DNA from: JBCDJG01 sp038748065
GTDB lineage: Bacteria; Pseudomonadota; Gammaproteobacteria; Pseudomonadales; Halieaceae
Assembly (NCBI GenBank): GCA_038748065.1
Contig: JBCDJG010000040.1
Span: 1 to 46,630, forward strand
DNA: 46,630 bases
Reading direction: 5' to 3'
A program made the position numbers and the translations under genes. The notes under the pieces are model-generated. The model was not told the origin of the DNA. It searched no databases and worked only from the letters and a program-made list of their open reading frames with translations. Every line of letters begins with the position of its first letter. The first letter of the stretch is position 1. Below, one piece after another: positions 39,172 to 46,630 of this stretch.

Positions 39172-42100
39172 ATGAACACCCCAGTCCAACGCTCGCAGCT
39201 GCTTCGCGAGGCCTTGGAACAGCGTATTCTCGTCATAGATGGGGCGATGGGTACGATGATCCAGGCGGAGGGTCTGGGTGAGGACGACTACCGAGGCGAA
39301 GCCTTCGCTGGGCACCCGGACGATCTCAAGGGTAATAACGACCTTCTCTGCATCACCCGGCCAGATCTGATTGCGAAAATCCATCGCATCTTTCTGCAGG
39401 CCGGGGCCGATATCATCGAGACCAACACCTTTAACTGCACGGCCGTCGCTCAGGACGACTACAACCTGGGCCATCGGGTCGCTGAGTTGAACCTGGCGGG
39501 CGCGCGCCTGGCGCGACAGGTCGCTGACGAAGTGAGTGCGCAGACGCCGGACAAGCCACGCTTTGTCGCCGGCGTGCTGGGGCCAACACCGCGCACCGCG
39601 TCCATTTCTCCCGATGTTAACGATCCCGGGGCGCGCAATATCACCTTCGATGACCTGGCCAGGGATTATGCCGAAGCGACCCGCGCATTGATCGAGGGTG
39701 GCGTCGATTTGATCATGATAGAGACCGTCTTCGATACACTGAACGCCAAAGCTGCGATCTTTGCGGTGCAGGGCGTATTCGAGGAAGTGGGCCAGGAGTT
39801 GCCCCTAATGATCTCGGTTACCTTCCCGGACACCTCCGGGCGTAACCTGTCGGGCCAGACGCCCGAGGCATTCTGGAACGCCGTGGCCCATGCCAGGCCG
39901 CTGATCGTAGGCAGTAACTGCGGACGTCGCTTTGAGGAAATACGGCCCTTTGTCGAAGATATGGCCGGCGTTGCCGACTGCTTCTTCAGCCTGCACGTCA
40001 ACGCCGGGCTGCCGAATGCCTTCGGTGAATACGATGAAACACCTGAAGACCTCGAAGCCGAGTTCCGCGGTTTCGCCAAGCGCGGCTTCCTCAACGTTGC
40101 GGGCGGCTGCTGCGGCACGACGCCCGAACACGTAAGTGCCATTGCCCGGGCCGTTGACGGCGTTTCGCCACGGCCCATTCCCAACATTCCGCCCGCCTGT
40201 CGCCTCAGCGGCCTCGAGCCCTTCAACATCAGCGCCGATACCCTCTTCGTCAATGTCGGCGAGCGCTGTAACGTAACAGGATCTGCGCGCTTCAAACGCC
40301 TGGTGCTGGAAGATGACTTTGACACGGCGCTCGACGTCGCCCGCCTACAGGTTGAAGACGGCGCCCAGATTATCGATGTGAACATGGACGAGGGTATGCT
40401 CGATGCCGAGCGCGCCATGGTCACCTTCCTTAACCTGGTGGCCTCGGAACCCGATATTTCCCGCGTGCCGATCATGGTCGATTCCTCGAAGTGGGACGTG
40501 ATCGAAGCCGGACTGAAGTGCATCCAGGGTAAACCTATTGTCAACTCCATCAGCCTGAAGGCCGGCGAGGCAGAATTTCTGGAACAGGCTGCCCTGTGCA
40601 AGCGCTACGGCGCCGCCGTCGTCGTTATGGCCTTCGACGAAGACGGGCAGGCAGATACGCTGGCGCGACGCCGGGAAATCTGCCAGCGCTCCTATGACCT
40701 ACTGGTTAAGGACCTCGACTTTAACCCCGCTGACATTATCTTCGACCCGAATATTTTCGCGGTCGCCACGGGCATAGAGGAGCACAATAACTACGCGGTG
40801 GATTTCATCGAAGGTACCCGTTTCGTCAAAGAGCAGCTGCCCGGCGCTCTGGTCTCGGGTGGGGTATCCAACGTGTCGTTCTCCTTCCGCGGCAACAATC
40901 CCGTGCGGGAGGCGATTCACTCCGTATTTCTTTACCATGCCATTCGCGCAGGCATGGACATGGGTATCGTCAATGCCGGGCAATTAGCCGTGTACGACGA
41001 ATTGCCCGACGATCTGCGGGATGCGGTTGAAGACGTTGTACTGAATCGCCGCGACGACGGTACCGAACGTTTGCTTGATCTTGCTGAGCAGTACCGCGGC
41101 AGTGGCACCGGCGAGTCGCGGCAGGAAGATCTCAGCTGGCGCGAGGCCAACGTCAGCAAACGCCTCGAGCACGCTCTCGTCAAGGGCATCAACACCTACA
41201 TCATTGAGGATGCAGAGGAAGCTCGACAACAGTTCGATCGTCCCATTCAGGTTATCGAAGGCCCCTTGATGGACGGCATGAACGTGGTGGGTGATCTGTT
41301 CGGCGAGGGCAAGATGTTCCTGCCGCAGGTCGTCAAAAGCGCGCGGGTGATGAAGCAGGCCGTAGCCCACCTTCAGCCCTTCATCGAAGAAGAAAAAACC
41401 GAGGGTGCCAGCAGTAACGGCAAGATTCTGATGGCGACAGTCAAGGGTGACGTGCACGACATCGGCAAGAACATCGTGGGTGTTGTGTTGCAGTGCAACA
41501 ACTTTGAGGTGATTGATCTCGGCGTGATGGTGCCCTGTGAAGAAATCCTTCGCGTTGCCACCGATGAACAGGTTGACTGCATAGGGCTGAGCGGACTGAT
41601 AACGCCCTCGCTGGATGAGATGGTGCACGTGGCCAGCGAGATGCAGCGCCTCGACTTTCAGGTACCGCTGATGATCGGCGGTGCGACAACCTCCAAGGCC
41701 CACACTGCCGTCAAGATTGAGCCCCAGTACAACAACGATCTCGCTGTTTACGTGCCGGACGCATCGCGCAGTGTAGCCGTCGCCACCTCTTTGCTGGGCG
41801 ACGGCAAACCAGCCTTTGTTGGCGCGCGCCGCGATGAATACGTGACCGTGCGCGAGCGTATCGCCAATCGTAAGCCGCGCGGTAAGCGCCTCGGCTACCT
41901 CGAGGCGACCCGGCGCGCGCCGCAGCTTGACTGGCAGAACTATCGGCCACCGACGCCCGCGTTTAGGGGTATACGCATTTTTGACGAGTTCCCGTTGGAG
42001 GAACTGCTGGAAACCATCGACTGGACGCCCTTTTTTATCACCTGGGAGCTGGCCGGCAAGTTTCCAAGAATACTTGACGATAACGTGGTTGGCGCCCAGG

Positions 42101-42864
42101 CACGAGAACTGTTTGATGATGCCCAGGCTATGCTGTCGCGCATCGTGGACGAGAAATTACTGACCGCGCGCGGCGTCATTGGCTTTTGGCCGGCACAGAA
42201 AACCGGGCCAGACGATATTACGCTGTACGCAGATAATTCATGCGCTACGCCGCTGGCCACGCTGCACCACTTGCGCCAGCAAATGGAAAAGCCTAGCGGC
42301 GAGCCCAATCTCAGCCTTGCCGACTACGTTGCTCCCGCCGACAGTGGGGTCGAAGACTATGTAGGTGGCTTCTGCGTCACCACCGGCCACGGGGTGGAGG
42401 AACTGGCGGCCCGCTACGAGGCGGACAATGATGACTACAACAGCATCATGCTCAAGGCGCTGGCAGATCGCCTGGCAGAATCCTTCGCCGAATACATGCA
42501 TCGCCAGGTCCGCATGGAACTTTGGGGATACGATCGTGAAGAGCAGCTGAGCAATGAAGAGCTGATACGGGAGAAGTATCGCGGTATTCGGCCCGCCCCG
42601 GGGTATCCGGCCTGCCCGGATCATACCGAAAAAGCCACGCTCTTTAGCCTGCTTGACGCTGAAGCCAACACGGGCGTTAGCCTGTCCGAGAGTTTTGCGA
42701 TGAGCCCCGCCTCTTCAGTCAGCGGATTCTATTATTCCCACCCCGATGCGCGCTACTTTGCCGTCGGCAAGATCGGCCGTGACCAGCTCGAAAACATCGC
42801 AGAGCGAAAGGGGATGCCGCTCAACGAGGCGGAGCGCTGGCTGCGACCCAATCTGGAAGAGTGA
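39172..42864 (+). CDS. metH: Cobalamin-dependent methionine synthase MetH
   Basis: A 1,230-residue modular enzyme that moves a methyl group from methyl-tetrahydrofolate to homocysteine through B12. The homocysteine module has zinc cysteines C250, C313 and C314 (GGCCGTTPEH). The folate module starts near 355 (NVGERCNVTGSARFKRL, VDSSKWDVIEAGL). The B12 module has DVHDIGKNIV with the cobalt-binding histidine at 762. The reactivation module has RPAPGYPACPDHTEKAT. Length matches the family. The segment right after C250 (GSNCGRRFEEIRPF) differs from the GxNCALGPDEL form I know in other MetH proteins. The ATG has AAGGCGGA about ten bases before it. It is divergent from nfuA and followed by a DUF2970 gene. 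Confidence 0.97.
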   Translation: MNTPVQRSQLLREALEQRILVIDGAMGTMIQAEGLGEDDYRGEAFAGHPDDLKGNNDLLCITRPDLIAKIHRIFLQAGADIIETNTFNCTAVAQDDYNLGHRVAELNLAGARLARQVADEVSAQTPDKPRFVAGVLGPTPRTASISPDVNDPGARNITFDDLARDYAEATRALIEGGVDLIMIETVFDTLNAKAAIFAVQGVFEEVGQELPLMISVTFPDTSGRNLSGQTPEAFWNAVAHARPLIVGSNCGRRFEEIRPFVEDMAGVADCFFSLHVNAGLPNAFGEYDETPEDLEAEFRGFAKRGFLNVAGGCCGTTPEHVSAIARAVDGVSPRPIPNIPPACRLSGLEPFNISADTLFVNVGERCNVTGSARFKRLVLEDDFDTALDVARLQVEDGAQIIDVNMDEGMLDAERAMVTFLNLVASEPDISRVPIMVDSSKWDVIEAGLKCIQGKPIVNSISLKAGEAEFLEQAALCKRYGAAVVVMAFDEDGQADTLARRREICQRSYDLLVKDLDFNPADIIFDPNIFAVATGIEEHNNYAVDFIEGTRFVKEQLPGALVSGGVSNVSFSFRGNNPVREAIHSVFLYHAIRAGMDMGIVNAGQLAVYDELPDDLRDAVEDVVLNRRDDGTERLLDLAEQYRGSGTGESRQEDLSWREANVSKRLEHALVKGINTYIIEDAEEARQQFDRPIQVIEGPLMDGMNVVGDLFGEGKMFLPQVVKSARVMKQAVAHLQPFIEEEKTEGASSNGKILMATVKGDVHDIGKNIVGVVLQCNNFEVIDLGVMVPCEEILRVATDEQVDCIGLSGLITPSLDEMVHVASEMQRLDFQVPLMIGGATTSKAHTAVKIEPQYNNDLAVYVPDASRSVAVATSLLGDGKPAFVGARRDEYVTVRERIANRKPRGKRLGYLEATRRAPQLDWQNYRPPTPAFRGIRIFDEFPLEELLETIDWTPFFITWELAGKFPRILDDNVVGAQARELFDDAQAMLSRIVDEKLLTARGVIGFWPAQKTGPDDITLYADNSCATPLATLHHLRQQMEKPSGEPNLSLADYVAPADSGVEDYVGGFCVTTGHGVEELAARYEADNDDYNSIMLKALADRLAESFAEYMHRQVRMELWGYDREEQLSNEELIREKYRGIRPAPGYPACPDHTEKATLFSLLDAEANTGVSLSESFAMSPASSVSGFYYSHPDARYFAVGKIGRDQLENIAERKGMPLNEAERWLRPNLEE

Positions 42865-42874
42865 GGTAGCAAGG

Positions 42875-43108
42875 ATGTCAGATGAGGTAAACAGCGAAAC
42901 CGAAGATTCGCCCTCACGCGTCTCCCCTGTTCAAGTCGTCGTCAGCGTGCTGGCCGCCGGTCTGGGCGTACAAAGCTCAAAGAACCGCGAGCGAGACTTT
43001 CAGCAGGGACGTGCTGGTACCTTTATTGCCGCGGGCCTGATCTTTACGCTGGTTTTTATCGGCGTACTGTTTGGTGTCGTACAGCTGGTACTGCGCGGCG
43101 CTAGCTAA
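42875..43108 (+). CDS. DUF2970 small membrane protein
   Basis: A 77-residue protein. A polar N-terminus is followed by VQVVVSVLAAGLGVQSSKNR, then ERDFQQGRAG and one long hydrophobic segment (FIAAGLIFTLVFIGVLFGVV). The SVLAAxxGVQSxKNRERDF pattern is the DUF2970 signature. Its function is not known; it probably sits in the inner membrane. The start is ATG at 42875 with GAGG eight bases before it; a longer open frame that begins within metH is rejected. It lies ten bases after metH, so it is likely in the same transcript. A small AAGGC/GCCTT hairpin at its stop codon lacks a T-run. Confidence 0.85.
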   Translation: MSDEVNSETEDSPSRVSPVQVVVSVLAAGLGVQSSKNRERDFQQGRAGTFIAAGLIFTLVFIGVLFGVVQLVLRGAS

Positions 43109-43135
43109 GGCCGGTGCCTTCAGCTCAAGAAGAAC

Positions 43136-43276
43136 TCAGGTCGGCATCCCGGATAGCCAGAGGTACAGCGAAAAGACGATGACGCCAATAATGGCGGTGG
43201 CCGCGATGGCATCCGCCTGTCCATCGGACTGATCTTGTGGCTCGAGGTCATCGGACATGGCTGGCTCCGTGGGCAT
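43136..43276 (-). CDS. 46-residue single-pass membrane protein, unrecognised
   Basis: A short gene on the minus strand. The protein starts MPTEPAMSDDLEPQDQ, an acidic, soluble head, and continues with one hydrophobic span, AIAATAIIGVIVFSLYLWLS, ending GMPT. It matches no family I know. Three things support it as a real gene: AGGGGGG lies about six bases before the ATG at 43276, a near-consensus promoter precedes it at a leader distance of about 24 bases, and the acidic-head-plus-helix design is typical of small membrane proteins. An internal ATG at 43258 would give 40 residues. It is convergent with the DUF2970 gene, 27 bases between stop codons, and divergent from the sulfite reductase gene. 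Confidence 0.6.
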   Translation of the reverse strand: MPTEPAMSDDLEPQDQSDGQADAIAATAIIGVIVFSLYLWLSGMPT

Positions 43277-43305
43277 GGTTGGCCCCCCTACTCATTTCGG
43301 GCGCC

Positions 43306-43333
43306 ATTATAACAGCATCACGCACAATCCCAA
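43306..43333 (-). promoter_or_regulatory. Strong promoter of the 46-residue membrane protein gene
   Basis: On the minus strand TTGGGA (43333-43328) is followed after 16 bases by a perfect TATAAT (43311-43306), preceded by TG to make an extended -10 (TGTTATAAT). Transcription would begin near 43299, and the gene starts at 43276. No other minus-strand gene is near enough to explain it. Confidence 0.65.
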
Positions 43334-43428
43334 GCCCGGCCAACAGGTCTAACCATATGAAAATCAAGACTATTTATGAAAGACGCAAATCTGGTAAGGT
43401 AGCGCGCTCGATGCACAGGGATTAGAAG

Positions 43429-45093
43429 ATGTACGTTTACGATGAGTACGACCAGAGAATAGTGGACGAGCGGGTCGCGCAGTTTCGCGATCAGACCGCA
43501 CGCTACCTGGACGGAAAGCTGACCGAAGACCAGTTCCTGCCGCTGCGCCTGCAGAACGGCCTGTATGTCCAGCGCCTCGCTCCAATGTTACGTATTGCCG
43601 TGCCCTACGGCATGTTAAATACCAAGCAGCTGCGAAAGCTGGCGGACATCTCGCGCAAATACGACAAAGGCTATGCGCACATCAGCACGCGCCAGAACGT
43701 GCAATTGAACTGGCCGCGCCTCGAGGATGTTCCTGACATTCTGGCCGAACTGGCCAGCGTTGAAATGCACGCCATCCAAACCAGCGGTAACTGCATTCGC
43801 AACACCACAACGGATCAGTTCGCGGGCGTTGCCGCCGATGAGCTGGAGGACCCCAGGCCCTGGTGCGAGCTAATACGGCAGTGGTCTACGCTGCACCCCG
43901 AGTTCGCCTTTCTGCCGAGGAAATTCAAGATCGCCGTCTGTGGTACGAGCGAAGATAGGGCCGCGATCCACGCACACGACATCGGTATCGAACTCGTCGC
44001 CAATGCAGCCAGCGAAGTGGGCTTTAAAGTGTTGGCTGGCGGCGGGCTGGGCCGCACACCGGTTATCGGCTCCGTGGTGTGCGAATGGCTCGAGAAGAAA
44101 CACCTGCTGTCCTATTTAGAAGCCATCTTGCGTGTCTACAACCAACACGGCCGGCGCGATAACAAGTACAAGGCGCGCATCAAGATTCTGGTTCGAGCCA
44201 TGGGAATTGACGCCTTCCGAGACGCGGTCGAGGCAGAGTGGGCAGCGCTAAAAGATGGGCCCACGACCCTGACTGATGACGAGGTCACTCGCGCTAAGTC
44301 CTACTTTACCCGTCCCAGTTATCGCGAGCTCGACGGTGAGTCGAGCCAGGCTGCCCTGACGCAGCGCTGCGAGGAGGAGCCTATCTTTGGCAACTGGGTC
44401 AAGCGCAACACCCACGCGCACGCGATACCCGGCTATGCGGCGGTGACAATTTCCCTCAAATCGACCGGCTATGCCCCAGGCGATATTACTGACCAACAGC
44501 TCGAGTTAGTGGCTGACCTCGCCGATGAATACAGTTTTGGCGAGCTGCGCACAACACACCAACAAAACCTCGTGCTTGCAGATGTTTCGCTAGATGCACT
44601 CTATACACTTTGGCAGTCGCTGCAACGCGCCGGTCTGGCAACGGCGAATATCGGCTACCTGACAGATATGATCTGCTGCCCGGGCGGTGACTATTGCTCA
44701 CTGGCAAACGCTAAATCCATTCCCGTTGCTGAGGCAATACAGAGCCGCTTTGACGACCTCGATTACCTCTACGATCTCGGGCCGATTGAGCTGAACATTT
44801 CCGGCTGCATGAACGCCTGTGGCCACCACCACATCGGGCACATCGGCATACTCGGCGTGGATAAAAAAGGCGAGGAGTTCTATCAGGTCAGCCTCGGTGG
44901 CAGCCAATCGAAAGAGGCGTCCATAGGCAAAATTCTGGGTCCCTCATTCAAGCAGGAGGATATGCCCGATATCATCGGCAAGATACTCGATACCTACGTC
45001 GATCTGCGGGCAGAAGAAGAAACTTTTCTGGGCACCTATCGCCGCGTGGGCATTGACCCTTTCAAGGAGCGTGTCTATGCCAAAGCTGATTAA
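43429..45093 (+). CDS. cysI: Siroheme/4Fe-4S nitrite/sulfite reductase
   Basis: A 554-residue assimilatory reductase, most likely reducing sulfite to sulfide. Two ferredoxin-like half-domains come first (FLPLRLQNGLYVQR; YAHISTRQNVQLNW, the siroheme Arg/Gln region), then a central segment (TSGNCIRNTTTD). The cluster motifs are C417-x5-C423 in CCPGGDYCS and C460-x3-C464 in SGCMNACGHHH. That set is standard for sulfite and ferredoxin-nitrite reductases. The pairing with a DUF934 gene and the presence of cysG favour sulfite. The symbol follows the Pseudomonas usage and is less certain than the function. The ATG at 43429 is preceded by a purine-rich stretch. The upstream gap (43277-43428) holds a minus-strand promoter, but none I trust for this gene. 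Confidence 0.9.
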   Translation: MYVYDEYDQRIVDERVAQFRDQTARYLDGKLTEDQFLPLRLQNGLYVQRLAPMLRIAVPYGMLNTKQLRKLADISRKYDKGYAHISTRQNVQLNWPRLEDVPDILAELASVEMHAIQTSGNCIRNTTTDQFAGVAADELEDPRPWCELIRQWSTLHPEFAFLPRKFKIAVCGTSEDRAAIHAHDIGIELVANAASEVGFKVLAGGGLGRTPVIGSVVCEWLEKKHLLSYLEAILRVYNQHGRRDNKYKARIKILVRAMGIDAFRDAVEAEWAALKDGPTTLTDDEVTRAKSYFTRPSYRELDGESSQAALTQRCEEEPIFGNWVKRNTHAHAIPGYAAVTISLKSTGYAPGDITDQQLELVADLADEYSFGELRTTHQQNLVLADVSLDALYTLWQSLQRAGLATANIGYLTDMICCPGGDYCSLANAKSIPVAEAIQSRFDDLDYLYDLGPIELNISGCMNACGHHHIGHIGILGVDKKGEEFYQVSLGGSQSKEASIGKILGPSFKQEDMPDIIGKILDTYVDLRAEEETFLGTYRRVGIDPFKERVYAKAD

Positions 45094-45508
45094 AAATGGC
45101 GTCATAGTCGACACCGGCAGCCCGGAGGTTCTGGGTCTGGAGCAGTGGCTGGCCTCCGACCGGCGCAGCGCTATAGCTGTCGAACTAGAGCCGGGTGAGA
45201 CCATTGTTCCGCTGCTGGACTATCTCGATGACATACCCCTGGTGAGGGTGAACTTTCCTACTTTCATGGACGGACGCGGCTTCTCTTATGCACGGGAGCT
45301 GCGCGAGCGCGGCTATCAAGGAGAGATTCGCGCGGTAGGTAATTTCATGCGCGATCAACTCACCTATCTGGTTCGCTGCGGCTTCAACGCTTTCCAACCC
45401 GCAGCAAGCGGCGACCTTGAGAGTTGGCTGGAAAGCCTCTCGGACTTTTCAGAGGCCTACCAGGCGAGCATTGACCGAAGGGAACCCCTGTTCCGACGGC
45501 GCGCCTGA
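45077..45508 (+). CDS. DUF934 family protein, partner of sulfite reductase
   Basis: A 143-residue cytosolic protein. Family features are the opening MPKLIKNGVIVD, then VRVNFPTFMDGRGFSYARE and LRERGYQGEIRAVGNFMRDQ, and the tail YLVRCGFNAFQP. DUF934 proteins are regularly found next to this class of reductase and are annotated as probably involved in sulfite reduction; their mechanism is unknown to me. The start is the ATG at 45077 with AAGGAGC six bases upstream, 17 bases inside the reductase gene, so translation is coupled. A frame that opens earlier, at 45053, adds eight residues and has no such ribosome site. Confidence 0.9.
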   Translation: MPKLIKNGVIVDTGSPEVLGLEQWLASDRRSAIAVELEPGETIVPLLDYLDDIPLVRVNFPTFMDGRGFSYARELRERGYQGEIRAVGNFMRDQLTYLVRCGFNAFQPAASGDLESWLESLSDFSEAYQASIDRREPLFRRRA

Positions 45509-45540
45509 TCGCGCCGGCCACTTTCGGTTAGAATCGGGGC

Positions 45541-46630
45541 ATGGACGCCTCCTCCATCACGTTTTCGTTCTTTCTGATCTTCAGCGGTGCTGCAGCGTTT
45601 GCGTCTATCGCGCTGTACACGCGCCAGCCACTGATCATCGCCTACATCGCACTGGGATGCGCCTTCGGGCCCTACGGTCTGTCCCTTGTCACTGACCTGA
45701 AAATGCTCTCGGATATCGGGCACGTTGGCATTATTTTCTTGCTGTTTCTGCTGGGGCTCGACATGCAACCGCAGGCACTCTGGTCAACCTTGCGCAAATC
45801 CCTCGTAGTCGCGGTATTCAGTTCTCTCGTGTTTCTCGCCATGGGCTACGCTGTCGCCGCCCTGTTCGGCTTCACGCAGGTCGAAGCTCTGATCATCGGG
45901 GCTGCGATGATGTTCTCTTCAACGATCATCGGCATCAAGCTTCTACCCACGACGGTGTTGCACCATCGCCACATTGGCGAACTGATGATTGGAATGCTGC
46001 TTCTGCAGGATCTCTTTGCCATTATTGTGCTGATGGTGCTGCTCGGCTACAACGGGGAGCCCGAAACGATGGGCGTAGATATTGCGCGTTCACTCATCAG
46101 CCTTCCAGTGCTGGCCGTGCTCGCGTGGCTAGCCGTGAAATACGTTCTGCTGCCGCTGATCAGCCGCTTCGATCGCTTTCACGAGTATATCTTCCTGCTT
46201 GCGCTGGGTTGGTGCCTGGGCGTGGCGGAGGCTGGCAAAGCGGTCGGCTTGTCCGAGGAGATGGGAGCCTTTATTGCTGGCGTGACCATTGCCACGAGCC
46301 CGATCTCCCAGTACATCGCCGTGAACCTGAAACCCCTGCGGGACTTCTTTCTGATCCTGTTTTTCTTTGCCGTGGGTGCGCGCTTCGAGATCGCCTTGCT
46401 CGGCCAGGTGTGGGCGCCGGCTTTACTGCTATCACTGCTGGTACTGGCGCTAAAACCGGTGGTTTATCGCTTCCTGCTCAAAGGAGTCAGCGAAACGCGG
46501 ACGCTCGGCTGGGACCTTGGCTTCCGCCTGGGCCAGGCCAGTGAATTCTCGCTGTTGATTGCCTATGTCGCTGCTGGCGCGGCGTTGATTTCCGATAAAG
46601 CTTCGCTACTTATTCAGGCGACGACCATCA
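45541..46630 (+). CDS. Kef-type potassium/proton antiporter (CPA2), 3' end cut off
   Basis: About 363 residues are visible before the window ends. The frame is a string of hydrophobic spans with the CPA2 marks: LIIAYIALGCAFGPYG near residue 33, GIIFLLFLLGLDM (around 61-73), MMFSSTIIGIKLL, LLLQDLFAIIVLMV with the exchanger aspartate, EMGAFIAGVTIATSP, and FFAVGARFE. This is the Na/H exchanger-like core of KefB, KefC and YbaL proteins. A C-terminal TrkA-N/RCK domain is usual in Kef proteins but would lie outside the window, so the type cannot be fixed. The start is ATG at 45541 with a weak GGGG before it. It follows the DUF934 gene by 32 bases. Confidence 0.9.
   Translation, partial: MDASSITFSFFLIFSGAAAFASIALYTRQPLIIAYIALGCAFGPYGLSLVTDLKMLSDIGHVGIIFLLFLLGLDMQPQALWSTLRKSLVVAVFSSLVFLAMGYAVAALFGFTQVEALIIGAAMMFSSTIIGIKLLPTTVLHHRHIGELMIGMLLLQDLFAIIVLMVLLGYNGEPETMGVDIARSLISLPVLAVLAWLAVKYVLLPLISRFDRFHEYIFLLALGWCLGVAEAGKAVGLSEEMGAFIAGVTIATSPISQYIAVNLKPLRDFFLILFFFAVGARFEIALLGQVWAPALLLSLLVLALKPVVYRFLLKGVSETRTLGWDLGFRLGQASEFSLLIAYVAAGAALISDKASLLIQATTI

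Noticed and set aside
39666..40601. Minus-strand open frame of 311 codons opposite metH
   Set aside because: Rich in Ser, Arg and Pro, as reverse frames of GC-rich genes usually are, with no recognisable domain. MetH in the other direction is certain.
40984..41703. Minus-strand open frame of 239 codons opposite metH
   Set aside because: It lies wholly inside the metH coding region, has no family likeness and no ribosome site, and is explained by the base composition of metH codons.
43357..43425. A 22-codon open frame just before the sulfite reductase gene, considered as a leader peptide
   Set aside because: It has only a weak ribosome site, no cysteine or other control codons, and no attenuator hairpin after it.

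Overview
The window looks like a chromosomal segment of a free-living, probably marine gammaproteobacterium. The block cysG-serS-crcB-rarA-lolA-ftsK, divergent from trxB-aat-bpt, follows the gene order I know from Pseudomonas and its relatives. NfuA, a B12-dependent MetH, an AddA/AddB-type nuclease pair and a sulfite reductase paired with a DUF934 protein fit the same group. The two sulfotransferases and secreted calcium-repeat proteins suggest a marine member, perhaps of the Cellvibrionales/Halieaceae type; that placement is inference.

Region 1 (1-8872, all on the minus strand) is a surface-polysaccharide locus. In transcription order it encodes a WbaP/WcaJ-type initiating sugar-phosphate transferase, two different sulfotransferases, a KpsS-like capsule protein, a Wzy/ligase-like membrane protein, a GT4 glycosyltransferase and a Wzx-like flippase. 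It ends at a good intrinsic terminator (904-938). A methyltransferase cut by the window edge follows. Hand-counted lines here are about 40-42% G+C against 55-60% in the housekeeping part, as expected of a transferred, variable locus. The product is probably a sulfated exopolysaccharide, capsule or O-antigen.

Region 2 (9019-11697) is cysG and serS, with a strong serS promoter whose -35 box lies in a palindrome.

Region 3 (11936-17779) is an insertion between serS and crcB. It holds two secreted proteins on the plus strand (one small and fibronectin-III-like, one beta-helix-like). On the minus strand it holds a Wza-like export protein, a small secreted protein and a 925-residue secreted Asp-box/type-3-repeat protein. 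It looks like a surface or matrix module and supplies the outer-membrane exporter that region 1 lacks.

Region 4 (17857-25266) is the conserved block: fluoride channel, RarA, LolA and FtsK, divergent from TrxB, Aat and Bpt. Aat and Bpt add N-terminal leucine or phenylalanine degrons. infA, which I would expect next, is absent; an RND efflux pair and a sirtuin follow instead (25292-30270).

Region 5 (30352-46630) holds an LLM-class oxidoreductase, the AddA/AddB-like repair nuclease pair, a DAHP synthase, nfuA divergent from metH, a DUF2970 protein, an unlisted 46-residue membrane protein with its own strong promoter, a sulfite/nitrite reductase with a DUF934 partner, and the start of a Kef-type antiporter. 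The nfuA promoter carries a sequence very close to an IscR type-1 operator. No tRNA, rRNA, CRISPR array or insertion sequence was seen.
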